64,000 nt of DNA from Aquamicrobium sp. (GTDB taxonomy: Bacteria; Pseudomonadota; Alphaproteobacteria; Rhizobiales; Rhizobiaceae), in the NCBI GenBank assembly GCA_019739225.1, contig JAHHDT010000004.1, positions 124,001 to 188,000 of the forward strand, read 5' to 3'. Of this stretch, positions 1 through 9,108 are shown one piece after another. The notes under the pieces were generated by a model, which saw only the letters and a list, made by a program, of their open reading frames with translations, was not told the DNA's origin and made no database searches. Position numbers and translations under genes: made by a program. Position 1 is the stretch's first letter, and every line of letters starts with the position of its first letter.

Positions 1-62
1 TCGAGAATACTCGCGAGATCGCGGATGAGCTGCTGGTCAACACCGGGTTTCTTCGTCGACAT
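1..62 (-). CDS. accB: Biotin carboxyl carrier protein of acetyl-CoA carboxylase, N-terminal fragment
   Basis: Only the first 20 codons are inside the window; the gene runs off the left edge. The visible start reads MSTKKPGVDQQLIRDLASIL, which fits the N-terminus of rhizobial AccB, the protein that carries biotin in the first step of fatty acid synthesis. The start lies 7 bases downstream of the aroQ stop, so the two are cotranscribed. The aroQ-accB order is the usual one in Rhizobiales and is the main support, because the biotin domain itself is not visible. Confidence 0.75.
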   Translation of the reverse strand, partial: MSTKKPGVDQQLIRDLASIL

Positions 63-69
63 CGGAGAT

Positions 70-534
70 TTATCCTTGCCCTTCTTGCTGGACCGCCCCG
101 AGCCGGGCGGCGAGCGCGAGCAGTGCCATGATGTAGCCCTGCGAGCCGAAGCCGCAGATCATGCCGGTCGCGACCGACGACACCCAGGAGTGATGCCGGA
201 ACTCTTCGCGCGCGTGAATATTGGAGAGATGCACTTCGGCGACCGGCAGCGGCGAGACCGCGCGGATCGCGTCGTGGATTGCGATGGAGGTGTGGCTGTA
301 GGCGCCGGGATTGATCACGATGCCTTTCGCCTTGGAACCTGCTTCCTGGATCCAGTCGACCAGAACGCCCTCGTGGTTGGTCTGGCGGAAATCGATCTCG
401 AGGCCGAGCTTCGTTCCCGCCGCGCGGCAATCCTCGCCGATCGTCTCCAGCGTTTCCCCGCCATAGATGCCGGGCTCGCGTTTGCCGAGCATATTGAGGT
501 TGGGACCGTTGAGGACGAAAATGATGTTGGACAT
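70..534 (-). CDS. aroQ: Type II 3-dehydroquinate dehydratase
   Basis: This 154-residue protein dehydrates 3-dehydroquinate to 3-dehydroshikimate in the shikimate pathway. The N-terminus has the type II signature [19 protein letters not shown], with the conserved Asn, Arg and catalytic Tyr (the Tyr of IYGG). Further conserved blocks are [25 protein letters not shown] and [19 protein letters not shown], the last holding the catalytic His. Length is normal for the family. It sits between a DsbA-like gene (128-base gap with a hairpin) and accB (7-base gap), so it probably shares transcripts with accB. Confidence 0.97.
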   Translation of the reverse strand: MSNIIFVLNGPNLNMLGKREPGIYGGETLETIGEDCRAAGTKLGLEIDFRQTNHEGVLVDWIQEAGSKAKGIVINPGAYSHTSIAIHDAIRAVSPLPVAEVHLSNIHAREEFRHHSWVSSVATGMICGFGSQGYIMALLALAARLGAVQQEGQG

Positions 535-585
535 ATAAAGATGGGTTCCTGCGCCGGCACCTCTATAAAGGGCATAGCCAGCCTC

Positions 586-611
586 GAAAAGAGCGCAAGT
601 GCGTTCTTTTC
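586..611 (-). terminator. Hairpin between dsbA-like gene and aroQ
   Basis: The inverted repeat GAAAAGAGCGC / GCGTTCTTTTC can form an 11-bp stem (one G:U pair) with an AAGT tetraloop. Read on the minus strand, the 3' arm ends in CTCTTTTC, as in an intrinsic terminator or attenuator, and lies just after the DsbA-like gene and before aroQ. It may set apart the expression of the two halves of the gene string. This comes from sequence inspection only. Confidence 0.55.
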
Positions 612-662
612 ATGTCCACAGCAGCCTGAAACGACGAGATCGCCCCTCAGGATGCGCTCTCG

Positions 663-1457
663 TCAGTTGGTGGCCCGCACCTGCTCGACCTTCTCCTGCA
701 GAACCGCGCGGCCGAGAGCGCCGAAAACGACCTCTTCGCCGACCACGTAGGAAGGCGTACCGGTGATCGAGAGCCTGCTCGCCAGCTCGTAAGTCTGGTT
801 GAAGGCGTCCGTGATCGCCGGGTTCTTCATTTCCTCGCGCAGTGCCGCCTCGTCGACACCCTGTGCAAGTGCCGCGCGTATGGCCGATTCCTCAGTCGCG
901 CGCTCGCCGGAGAAGAGTTCGCGGTGGAAGTCGGCGTATTTTTCCGGTGCTAGCGCCCGAAACGCCATCGAAACGACATGCGCCTTCTGCGAATCCGGGC
1001 CGAGGATGGGGAATTCCTTGAGCACGAAACGCAGATCCGGATTGGCTTCGACCATCGCGTCCATGTCGTCCATAGCGCGGCGGCAGAAGCCGCAATTGTA
1101 GTCGAAGAACTCGACGATGGTCACGCTGCCCTCGGGATTGCCGATGACACCGTCGTGCTCCGCGTCGAAAATCGCGTCAGAGGACGAGGCGATCGTCTCG
1201 ACCTGCGCGACGCGCTGCAACTCGCGCTCCTTCTCCTCCAGCGCAACCTGCATGTCGCCAAGGATTTCCGGATTGGCGAGGAGATAGTCGCGCACCACGG
1301 CTTCGATGTCGCCGCGCGCCGACATCGCAGGTTCGGCGGCCACGGCCTGCTGCGGTGCTGCGGAAAGGTCAGCGCGGCTGCCTGCCGCGAAGCCCAGGGC
1401 GAGTATCGCCGCCGAAATCGTGACACCCGCGATGCCGAGTGCGACCGTCTTGCCCAT
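663..1457 (-). CDS. DsbA-family periplasmic thiol-disulfide oxidoreductase (Com1-like)
   Basis: A 264-residue exported thioredoxin-fold protein. Residues 1-30 form a hydrophobic signal or anchor segment ending near GSRAD. Residues 50-85 are a charged helical region typical of Com1/BdbD-like proteins (YLLANPEIL). The redox centre is NCGFC at residues 121-125 (Cys122 and Cys125), after the usual VEFFDY strand. A cis-Pro loop is visible in ITGTPSYVVG near the C-terminus. It probably oxidises or isomerises disulfides in envelope proteins. It starts 33 bases after the M48 peptidase stop, so it is likely cotranscribed with that gene. The exact partner and direction of electron flow cannot be told from sequence. 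Confidence 0.9.
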   Translation of the reverse strand: MGKTVALGIAGVTISAAILALGFAAGSRADLSAAPQQAVAAEPAMSARGDIEAVVRDYLLANPEILGDMQVALEEKERELQRVAQVETIASSSDAIFDAEHDGVIGNPEGSVTIVEFFDYNCGFCRRAMDDMDAMVEANPDLRFVLKEFPILGPDSQKAHVVSMAFRALAPEKYADFHRELFSGERATEESAIRAALAQGVDEAALREEMKNPAITDAFNQTYELASRLSITGTPSYVVGEEVVFGALGRAVLQEKVEQVRATN

Positions 1458-1490
1458 TGTCTTCGTCCTTGTTGTCCGGTTCGGCGGGAC

Positions 1491-2879
1491 CTAGCGGCCC
1501 ACCGGTCTGTAGTTGATGATGTCCTGCGCCTTGAGCCAGCCGGGCGATCCGTTGGGCATCTTCTGCTGGGCCCGCGCCGCGAAGATTTTCGCGTCGCGAT
1601 AGTTGCCCGAATAGAAATGGCCTTCGGCGGTGGCGAGCTCGGCCTGCGGCACGTCGCCAAGCTGGCCATGGGCCTGCGCGAGGTATCGATAGCCGGCGGC
1701 GTATTCGCGGTCGCGCGACAGGCCGGCCTGGAGCTCGTTGACGGCCTTGCGCAGGTCGTCCTGCTTGCCGGTCGCCATCAGGGCCTGGCCGTAGCCGATC
1801 TGGATGATGCCCGATCTTTGTGGGTCGAGCCGCATTGCGGTGGCAAAGGAGCTGGCCGCCTCCGCGGGCTGCCCGGCCTTCATCAGGATTTCGCCGCGCA
1901 TCTCGTGGAAATACGGGTTCTTTGGCGCCGCGCGCACCAGCGTGTCGATCTTGCTGACGGCGGCTCGCGCGTTGCCCGACAGGAAAGTGCCGATTGCGTC
2001 GGCATAGAGTGCAGGCACGCCGCCCGGATTGTCGCGGAAGAGACGCCCTGCCGTCGCGCGGCCCTGGGTGTAGGCGGCGATCTTTGCCCGCACCATGTCG
2101 TGGCGCTGCTGAAGTGCTGGCGGGTCCTTGCGGTCGAAATGACGGCTCGCACGCGCCAGCGTCTCGAGATTGGCAATACGCTCGCGCGGCACGGGATGGC
2201 TGAGCTGGTAGGGATCGACCCTGACCCCGGCGAGCGTCATCGAATCCGCCAGCCGCTCAAAGGTTGTCAGCATGCCCTTGGCCGACTGTCCCGTGCGTTC
2301 CAGATAGGTGATCGCGGACCGGTCGGCGGTTGCTTCCTCGGTACGCTGGTAGCTGAGCACGGAGCGTCGTGCTGCCTCCATGCCGCCTGTGAATATGCCG
2401 GCTGCGGATTGTCCGAGCCCGCGCGCGCCTGATGCCGAGCCCGCGACCGCGGCGCCAACCCCGAGCACGGTGGCAATCACGGCCATGGTCTGCGCACGGG
2501 CAAGCTGCTCGTGAAGGCGCTGCTGGTGGCCGCCGGCGATGTGGCCGGCTTCGTGGGCGAGCACGCCGATGACCTCGTTCGGCGTTTCCGACATCAGCAG
2601 CGTGCCGGTGTTGATGAAGATGCGGCGGCCGGTGACGAAGGCGTTGAACGAGGGATCGTTGACCAGCACGATCTCGATGCCCGACCGTCCGAGCCCTGCC
2701 GCTTCGAGCACGGGTCGCGCATATTCCCGCACCAGCGCCTCGATCTCCGCGTCGCGCACCAGCGATATGTTGCGCGCCTGGGCGAATGCAGGCGGCGGTG
2801 CGGGCAGCGTCATCGGCACCGCGATGGCGGCAGCCGCGAGCAGACGGACGGCGAAGGCGCGTGAGAGAAGCGACGACAT
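1491..2879 (-). CDS. M48-family metalloprotease with TPR repeats (BepA-like)
   Basis: A 462-residue exported zinc metallopeptidase. The chosen ATG gives a clean signal peptide (hydrophobic residues 8-33, ending near PAFAQA); the reading frame is open 29 codons further upstream but that part is unlike a leader. The zinc motif HEAGH is at residues 109-113, followed by the helix with EEATADRSAITYLERTG that supplies the third ligand (Glu). The C-terminal 200 residues are TPR-like helices. Relatives such as E. coli BepA (YfgC) inspect outer-membrane protein assembly; that role is inferred. It heads the minus-strand run with the DsbA-like gene and is divergent from the aminotransferase across 126 bases. 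Confidence 0.9.
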   Translation of the reverse strand: MSSLLSRAFAVRLLAAAAIAVPMTLPAPPPAFAQARNISLVRDAEIEALVREYARPVLEAAGLGRSGIEIVLVNDPSFNAFVTGRRIFINTGTLLMSETPNEVIGVLAHEAGHIAGGHQQRLHEQLARAQTMAVIATVLGVGAAVAGSASGARGLGQSAAGIFTGGMEAARRSVLSYQRTEEATADRSAITYLERTGQSAKGMLTTFERLADSMTLAGVRVDPYQLSHPVPRERIANLETLARASRHFDRKDPPALQQRHDMVRAKIAAYTQGRATAGRLFRDNPGGVPALYADAIGTFLSGNARAAVSKIDTLVRAAPKNPYFHEMRGEILMKAGQPAEAASSFATAMRLDPQRSGIIQIGYGQALMATGKQDDLRKAVNELQAGLSRDREYAAGYRYLAQAHGQLGDVPQAELATAEGHFYSGNYRDAKIFAARAQQKMPNGSPGWLKAQDIINYRPVGR

Positions 2880-3005
2880 GGCAGCCACAGGTAACCGACC
2901 TCGCATGCGGTGAAAAGGCGGGGCGAATGAAATCATGAACTTGTGATCCTCATATCTTTCCGGCATTTGTGCGGCGCATTCCCACTACCGAGAGAAGGAG
3001 CCGCA

Positions 3006-4151
3006 ATGGCCGCCGCCATTTCACGACGCAGCGAGGTCGAGCCTTTCCACGCGATGGACGTGCTGGCCGAGGCCAACAGGCTCAAGGCGCAAGGCCATCC
3101 GGTCGTATCCCTGGCTGTCGGCCAGCCATCCGATCCCGCGCCGGCGGTCGTGCGTCAGGCGGCTGCCGAAGCGATCGCTTCCGGCCGGATCGGCTATACC
3201 GATTCGCTCGGTCTGCCGGCCCTGCGCGCGGCCATCGCGGCCCATTATGCGGACCACTACGGCGTCGAGGTGCCGGCCGCGCGCATCGCGGTCACGACCG
3301 GCTCATCAGCCGGCTTCAACCTTGCCTTTCTCGCGATGTTCGATGCCGGCGATCGCGTCGCCATAACCGCGCCGGGCTACCCGGCCTATCGCAACGTGCT
3401 GATCGCGCTCGGGCTCGAGGTCGTCGAAATCAGGCTCGACGGGGAGGGCGCGCTGACGGCGGAACACCTCGAAAGGGCGCATCGCGAAAAGCCGCTCAAG
3501 GGTGTCCTGTTTGCCAGCCCTGCCAATCCCACCGGCGCGGTGATCCCGTCTGACGCTTTGCGCGGCATCGTCGAGGCGGCGCGCGCGCTGGGCATAGCCG
3601 TCATCTCAGACGAGATCTACCATCGGCTGGCCTATGCCGCACCCGACACGACCGCGCTCGCCTTCGGCGACGACGTTACGGTCATCAACTCGTTTTCCAA
3701 ATATTATTGCATGACCGGCTGGCGGATCGGCTGGATGGTGCTGCCGGAGGCCTTGGTGCGGCCGGTCGAACGTCTCGCGCAAAGCCTCTACATTTCCGCG
3801 CCGGAGATTTCGCAGGCCGCTGCGATCCGCGCCTTCGAGGCGGGCGCCGAACTGGACAGGGTCAAGGAGCGCTATCGCGTCAACCGCGCGTTGCTGGCCG
3901 AGGCGCTGCCGCAGGTCGGCCTGCCACTCGCAGCCCCCATGGACGGCGCGTTCTACGCCTATTGCGACGTGTCGCGCCACACCAATGACAGTATGGACTT
4001 GGCGCAACGGCTGCTGCGGGAGTGCCACGTCGCGGCCACGCCGGGTCTGGACTTCGACCTTGCCGAGGGGCACCGCTTCCTGCGCCTGTCTTATGCCGGC
4101 AGCGAAGCCGAGATTTCGACTGCGATCGAGCGGCTGCGCGCCTGGCTCTAA
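3006..4151 (+). CDS. Class I/II pyridoxal-phosphate aminotransferase
   Basis: A 381-residue fold-type I aminotransferase. The start at 3006 follows a strong ribosome site (GAGAAGGAG); the frame is open further upstream but lacks such a site. Visible motifs are GQPSDPAP and TGSSAGFNLAF in the cofactor region, SPANPTGAV, ISDEIYHRLAY (Asp and Tyr to PLP), and NSFSKYYCMTGWRIGW with Lys232 as the Schiff-base lysine. The C-terminal FLRLSYAGSEAEI holds the Arg that binds the substrate carboxylate. It belongs to the aspartate-aminotransferase superfamily. The amino donor cannot be set from sequence; an aromatic, aspartate or LL-diaminopimelate type role are all possible. It converges with rne. Confidence 0.9.
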   Translation: MAAAISRRSEVEPFHAMDVLAEANRLKAQGHPVVSLAVGQPSDPAPAVVRQAAAEAIASGRIGYTDSLGLPALRAAIAAHYADHYGVEVPAARIAVTTGSSAGFNLAFLAMFDAGDRVAITAPGYPAYRNVLIALGLEVVEIRLDGEGALTAEHLERAHREKPLKGVLFASPANPTGAVIPSDALRGIVEAARALGIAVISDEIYHRLAYAAPDTTALAFGDDVTVINSFSKYYCMTGWRIGWMVLPEALVRPVERLAQSLYISAPEISQAAAIRAFEAGAELDRVKERYRVNRALLAEALPQVGLPLAAPMDGAFYAYCDVSRHTNDSMDLAQRLLRECHVAATPGLDFDLAEGHRFLRLSYAGSEAEISTAIERLRAWL

Positions 4152-4154
4152 AGA

Positions 4155-4180
4155 AGAAGCCGGCGCAAGCGCCGGCTTCT
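4155..4180 (-). terminator. Intrinsic terminator between the aminotransferase gene and rne
   Basis: A perfect 12-bp inverted repeat (AGAAGCCGGCGC / GCGCCGGCTTCT). On the minus strand the stem is followed by TTCTTT, so it chiefly ends the rne transcript. On the plus strand it lies just after the aminotransferase stop but lacks a U run, so any role there is weaker. Confidence 0.8.
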
Positions 4181-4207
4181 CAAGTGCGTGTCAGATGAGG
4201 CGAGGGA

Positions 4208-7036
4208 TCAGAAGAAGCCCTTGCGCTGCCACCAGCCGCCCTTGCGCGGCTTGGTTTCGTCATTTGCGGGCGTCGACGACGTGACCACCGGCTCGGCAGG
4301 TTTCGTCTCCACCTTGGCTACGACCGGCATTTCCGCGGGCGCCACCGGCTCGGAAGGGGCTTCCGGAGCGGCTTCTGCAACGACTTCGCTTGCCGCCTCC
4401 TCAGCCACTGCCTCGGCGGCAGCAGCCTTGCGGCGGGGCGTGCGTTTCGCCTTCGGCTTGGCTGGCTTTTCCGCCGCCGCTTCGGCTCCCTCGTCGGTCG
4501 TCGGCGCGGCAAGATCGGCTGCCGCATCGGCGACTTCCGGTTCTTCGGCCTTTGCCTTCTTCGAAGTGCGGCGCGGCGCCTTCTTTTTCGGCTTCTCGGC
4601 TGCCTCAGCCTCGGCGACTGGCACAGCCGGTGCCGCGGCTTCCACGGCATCCATCGCTGCCTGATCGGCCATCTCAGGCGCTACGTCGGCGGGCGCTTCG
4701 CCCTCCGGCGCTACCGACACCGCGTCGTCGCCAGCCTCGGCCGCAGCCTCGTCGTCGCGACGGTTACGCTTGCCGCCACGCTTGCCGCGCCGGCGCTTCT
4801 TGGACTGGCCCTCGCCATCGGCGTCGGCCTGAACGGTCTGCTCGGCCGCACCCTCGCTGTCCGTGCCGGCCTCATCCGCTAGTTCAGCAGCGCCGTCGGC
4901 ATCCGCGGCTTCACCTTCAGCATTGTCACCGGCAGCTTCCGCATTGCGATCGCGGTCACGACCGCCGCGCCGCCGCCTGCGCCGCTTGCGCTTGCGCTGG
5001 CCTTCGCTGTTTTCGTCCTGGTTCCGCTGCTCCGCGGGTGCGGCGGCTTCCCCCTCTTCTTCCTCGTCAACGACATCGATGATGTCGTCGTCTTCGGGCT
5101 CATCCGGGTAGACGACGGGCGCGGGCGGCATGAAGCCTTCCGGCCGCTCGGCCGGCGCACCCTTGATGATCGCATAATGTTGCGACCGCACGCCTTCGTC
5201 CGCCTCCACCGAGATCGTCAGACCGAAGCGCATTTCGAGTTCGGTCAGCGTCGAGCGCTTGTGGTTGAGCACATAGATGGCTGTCGAGGTCGGCGTGCGC
5301 ACCGTGATGTGATTGCGCGAATCCTTGAGCAGGAATTCCTCGATCGCCCGCACGACGTGCAGCGCCACCGAGGATTCGGAGCGCACATGGCCCGCGCCGC
5401 CGCAATGCGGGCAGGGCTGCATGGTCGATTCCAGCACCGAAGCGCGGATGCGCTGCCGCGACATCTCCAGCAGGCCGAAATGCGAGATGCGGCCGACCTG
5501 GATGCGCGCGCGGTCGTTCTTGAGATGGTCCTTGAGGCGCTTTTCGACCGCGCGGTTGTTGCGGTTCTCCTCCATGTCGATGAAGTCGATCACGATCAGG
5601 CCGGCGAGGTCGCGCAGACGAAGCTGCCGCGCGACTTCCTCCGCCGCTTCCAGATTGGTCTGGAGCGCGGTGTCCTCGATCGAGTGCTCCTTGGTCGAGC
5701 GCCCCGAGTTGACGTCGATGGCGACCAGCGCCTCGGTCTGGTTGATGATGATGTAGCCGCCGGATTTCAGCGTCACCTGTGGCTGCAGCATCTTGTCGAG
5801 CTGGCCCTCGATGCCGTTGCGCGCGAAGATCGGCGCGGTGTCGCGATAGGGTTGCACGACCTTTGCGTGGCTTGGCATCAGCATGCGCATGAAGTCCTTG
5901 GCCTCGCGATAGCCTTCCTCGCCGGCAACCAGGATTTCGTCGATGTCCTTGTTGTAGAGATCGCGCACCGAACGCTTGATGAGCGAACCTTCCTCATAGA
6001 CGAGGGCGGGCGCCGATGAAGACAGTGTGAGCGTGCGCACATTGTCCCACAGCCGCATCAGATATTCGTAGTCGCGCTTGATCTCGGCCTTGGTCCGGCT
6101 CTCGCCGGCCGTACGCAGGATGACGCCCATGCCCTGCGGCACGTCGAGGTCCTTGACCACGTCCTTCAGACGCTTGCGGTCCTGCGCGTTCGTGATCTTG
6201 CGGGAAATGCCGCCGCCGCGCGCCGTGTTGGGCATCAGCACCGAATAGCGGCCCGCCAGCGACAGGTACGTGGTGAGCGCCGCGCCCTTGTTGCCGCGCT
6301 CCTCCTTGACCACCTGCACCAGCAGGATCTGCCGGCGCTTGATGACTTCCTGGATCTTGTACTGGCGGCGGCTGGGGCGACGGCGCTCGCGGATTTCCTC
6401 CAGCGCGTCCTCCGCACCGACAGACTCCACCTCGCCATCGTCGCCGTTACCGCCATTGTCACCGTTGCTGGCGTCATCGTCGTCGGCACTTTTGCCGCGG
6501 TCGTCGCGCTCGACATCTTTCGAGACGGAATCGGCCTCGACTGCCTCGGCGATGGCGCGGGGCGTGTCGTCGTTGCCTGCGTTTTCTTCAGCCGATTCGT
6601 CCTGCGAAGACGAATCGTCGGCCTGGTTTTCGCCGTCCTCGGAAGCCTTTCGCTCTTCGGTGGCGCGTCCGCGGTTTCGTCCGCCGCGACGGCGGCGCCG
6701 GTTGCGTCCGCGATCCTCGTTTTCGTCCTCGTCGTCCTCGGACTCAGCCTCCTCGGCCTCGGCGCGCAGCAGCGCCTGCCGGTCGGCCATCGGAATCTGA
6801 TAGTAGTCGGGATGGATTTCGGAGAAGGCCAGGAAACCGTGCCGGTTGCCGCCATATTCGACGAACGCGGCCTGGAGAGACGGCTCTACCCGCGTCACGC
6901 GGGCCAGATAGATATTTCCTTTGAGCTGCTTCTTGTCCTGGGACTCGAAATCGAATTCTTCAATGCGGTTACCGCGAACGACGACGACTCGCGTTTCCTC
7001 CGGGTGGGAGGCATCTATAAGCATTTTGTTGGGCAT
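4208..7036 (-). CDS. rne: Ribonuclease E
   Basis: A 942-residue endoribonuclease, the core of the RNA degradosome. The start MPNKMLIDA was chosen because GGGGAG lies just upstream; the upstream extension of the frame is not RNase E-like. Residues 40-90 begin the S1 RNA-binding domain, which is broken by a charged low-complexity insertion (about 92-235) as in other alphaproteobacteria. The catalytic core has VAIDVNSGR (Asp about 441) and VIDFIDMEE (Asp 484 and 487), and the zinc-link CPHCGG is near residues 541-546. From about residue 650 the chain is disordered, with Arg-rich and Ala/Glu-rich blocks, and ends in GGWWQRKGFF, a C-terminal peptide of the kind used to bind degradosome partners. 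A 611-base gap lies upstream. Confidence 0.96.
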   Translation of the reverse strand: MPNKMLIDASHPEETRVVVVRGNRIEEFDFESQDKKQLKGNIYLARVTRVEPSLQAAFVEYGGNRHGFLAFSEIHPDYYQIPMADRQALLRAEAEEAESEDDEDENEDRGRNRRRRRGGRNRGRATEERKASEDGENQADDSSSQDESAEENAGNDDTPRAIAEAVEADSVSKDVERDDRGKSADDDDASNGDNGGNGDDGEVESVGAEDALEEIRERRRPSRRQYKIQEVIKRRQILLVQVVKEERGNKGAALTTYLSLAGRYSVLMPNTARGGGISRKITNAQDRKRLKDVVKDLDVPQGMGVILRTAGESRTKAEIKRDYEYLMRLWDNVRTLTLSSSAPALVYEEGSLIKRSVRDLYNKDIDEILVAGEEGYREAKDFMRMLMPSHAKVVQPYRDTAPIFARNGIEGQLDKMLQPQVTLKSGGYIIINQTEALVAIDVNSGRSTKEHSIEDTALQTNLEAAEEVARQLRLRDLAGLIVIDFIDMEENRNNRAVEKRLKDHLKNDRARIQVGRISHFGLLEMSRQRIRASVLESTMQPCPHCGGAGHVRSESSVALHVVRAIEEFLLKDSRNHITVRTPTSTAIYVLNHKRSTLTELEMRFGLTISVEADEGVRSQHYAIIKGAPAERPEGFMPPAPVVYPDEPEDDDIIDVVDEEEEGEAAAPAEQRNQDENSEGQRKRKRRRRRRGGRDRDRNAEAAGDNAEGEAADADGAAELADEAGTDSEGAAEQTVQADADGEGQSKKRRRGKRGGKRNRRDDEAAAEAGDDAVSVAPEGEAPADVAPEMADQAAMDAVEAAAPAVPVAEAEAAEKPKKKAPRRTSKKAKAEEPEVADAAADLAAPTTDEGAEAAAEKPAKPKAKRTPRRKAAAAEAVAEEAASEVVAEAAPEAPSEPVAPAEMPVVAKVETKPAEPVVTSSTPANDETKPRKGGWWQRKGFF

Positions 7037-7647
7037 TATGTGTTGTCTCCCCGGCGCGGGCAGACGACGGCAACCGCGTAACCACGCGGCTCCTTTGCGA
7101 CGTTCTGGCGGACGCGCCGGACAATAGTGTGTCCGCAAAGCGCATCCGTGGCCGACCATCCGCTCCGGCCGCGGCCGGGACGGCGCGGTTTCTTCCGGGC
7201 TGGAACATGGTCAGGCTTTCGATCATCGCGTTACATGCGGAACCATTTTTGAACCAAGGTCCGACAGGACGGACCAGCTAGTGTGCTCGTACAGAGCCGA
7301 CAGGGCGCACAGCCCCACCGTTTTCCTCACGCCAGGCGGCCCGCGTCACCGGACCCACCCTGCAGAAAAAATCCTTCGGAAACGCTGCGCCGGGACCGGT
7401 CGGGCCTTGGAAGCCGCCTAATTGCCATTGCTGCCAAAGCAAGGGTGGGCGGCAGGCTGGAACGATCACGAGCATTGCAGTGATCCAAGCCCGCTTTTAT
7501 GATTTGCGGCAGGTCATGGCAACCCCGATTTCGCAGCCCGATTCGTATCGGTCGGTGGCGGGTCCCGCATGAAAGGGTTGCTTAACCATACGCCGCTACC
7601 AATCGTTAATATCGCGAATTTCCAGGACCGGGACAGAACAGGACTCA
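7037..7647. other. Divergent intergenic region between rne and the amidase gene
   Basis: There is no convincing gene in these 611 bases; the open frames on either strand lack ribosome sites and family features. The region must hold the rne promoter and its leader (minus strand) and the amidase promoter (plus strand, probably in the AT-richer stretch near 7580-7625). RNase E genes often carry long leaders through which the enzyme limits its own mRNA, so a structured leader is plausible. I could not assign promoter boxes with confidence. Confidence 0.5.
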
Positions 7648-8904
7648 ATGCAGCCGCAGCCTTATCGATCCGCATTCGAAGGCAGGCGAAGCCGGCTCGC
7701 TGCAGGCTTCTGCGCATGGTTTGTGCTCGTCGTGGCAATGCTCTGCGGGGCTTCCGCCGCATCGGCGCAAGAGGTGCTGCAGGCGCATGGCTACAAGATG
7801 GCCGGCGATGCGGCGCGCACGCGTATCGTCGTGCATTTCGACCGCGAGCCGGAGATGCGCTGGTTTCTGCTGCGCAGCCCGCATCGCATGGTGATCGACC
7901 TGCCGGAGGCCGGCTTTTCCTTCGAGGAGCCCGAGTTGGAGCCGCGCGGGATGGTTTCCGAGGTGCGTTACGGCAACCTCGACGAAGGTCGCTCCCGCAT
8001 CATCGTCTCGTTCGACGGACCCTTCGCCGTCGAGCGGCTCGACATCCTCGAAAACGAATCGAATCAGGGCTTCCGGTTGGTCGCCGATATTGTCGCTGGT
8101 TCGGAGGCCGCCTTCGAAGCGGCGATGGCCGAACAGATCGAGGCCACGGGCTCTACGCAGACTACGCGGAAAGGCGACAGGGTCGGCCAGGTAGGGCAGG
8201 ACAGCCCCCGCCGCTTCCGGGTTGTGATCGATGCCGGCCATGGCGGCATCGACACAGGTGCGAAGGGCGTCACCGGCACGCTTGAAAAGACCATAACGCT
8301 CGCTTTCGCGCTCGAATTGCAGAAGGCGCTTCGCGATCTGGGCGAATACGACGTCTTCCTGACGCGCGACCGGGACATATTCCTGCGCCTCGATGAGCGG
8401 GTTCGCATCGCGCGCCAGCACGAGGCCGACCTGCTGATCTCCATCCATGCGGATGCGATCCGGCTGAAGGGCGTGCGTGGTGCGACGGTCTACACCGTTG
8501 CCGACAAGGCTTCCGACGCCGAAGCCGCGGCCAAGGCCATCCGCGAGAACCTTGCCGACGAGGTGGCCGGCATCAAGGTCGAGGAAGAGAGCCAGGAGGT
8601 CGCAGACATCCTGGCCGATCTCATTCGCCGCGAAACGCAGAGCTTTTCCATCCGCTTCGCGCGCTCGCTGGTCGGCGAACTGTCTTCCTCCATTCAGATG
8701 ATCAACAAGAACCCCCATCGCTTTGCGGGCTTCCGGGTCCTTCGGGCGCCGGACGTGCCTTCCGTGCTGCTCGAACTCGGCTATCTGTCGAATTCGGATG
8801 ATGAGCAACTGCTGCGCGATCCCGATTGGCGTGCCAAGGCGGTCTCGAGCATCTCGTCGGCGATCGGGCTTTTTGAGTCCGCGCGCCAGGGAGCAGGTGG
8901 GTGA
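7648..8904 (+). CDS. amiC: N-acetylmuramoyl-L-alanine amidase with AMIN domain (AmiC type)
   Basis: A 418-residue periplasmic zinc amidase that cuts the bond between MurNAc and the stem peptide, needed for septum splitting. Residues 15-42 are a signal peptide ending ASAQ. Residues 45-155 are an AMIN targeting domain (the MVIDLPEAGF block). The Amidase_3 domain starts at about 190 with VIDAGHGGIDTGAKG (zinc ligand His198), then EKTITLAFALELQ (Glu), LISIHADAI (His) and VLLELGYLSNSDD (catalytic Glu376). All zinc and catalytic residues are present. The pairing with a PBP1A gene 204 bases downstream is conserved in many alphaproteobacteria. Confidence 0.94.
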   Translation: MQPQPYRSAFEGRRSRLAAGFCAWFVLVVAMLCGASAASAQEVLQAHGYKMAGDAARTRIVVHFDREPEMRWFLLRSPHRMVIDLPEAGFSFEEPELEPRGMVSEVRYGNLDEGRSRIIVSFDGPFAVERLDILENESNQGFRLVADIVAGSEAAFEAAMAEQIEATGSTQTTRKGDRVGQVGQDSPRRFRVVIDAGHGGIDTGAKGVTGTLEKTITLAFALELQKALRDLGEYDVFLTRDRDIFLRLDERVRIARQHEADLLISIHADAIRLKGVRGATVYTVADKASDAEAAAKAIRENLADEVAGIKVEEESQEVADILADLIRRETQSFSIRFARSLVGELSSSIQMINKNPHRFAGFRVLRAPDVPSVLLELGYLSNSDDEQLLRDPDWRAKAVSSISSAIGLFESARQGAGG

Positions 8905-8927
8905 GACGGATGCACGCCCCGTCTCAC
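8901..8927 (+). terminator. Stem-loop overlapping the amidase stop codon
   Basis: GTGAGACGG and CCGTCTCAC form a perfect 9-bp stem with a 9-base loop; the TGA stop of the amidase gene lies inside the 5' arm. No U run follows, so it may act as a weak terminator or protect the mRNA 3' end, separating the amidase from the PBP1A gene. Confidence 0.45.
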
Positions 8928-9108
8928 ATTCGTTGCATAGGCACAACACACTGTGATTTAATCGAAGAATCGCGCAAATGCGCTTTCCAGCCGCCGCAAT
9001 TTGCCCACAAGAGGGCATGAGAAGGGGGCGAACGGAGCGGAGCGCGACTTCACCCCCGCAGGGCGTGGCGATGGCGTAGTACCCTTCGATCCGCAGACTG
9101 GAGTGGGC

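Noticed and set aside
978-2432. 484-codon plus-strand frame opposite the DsbA-like and M48 genes
   Set aside because: It is a GC-rich antisense shadow with Arg/Val/Ala/His-rich sequence and no motif. The minus-strand genes have full catalytic motifs.
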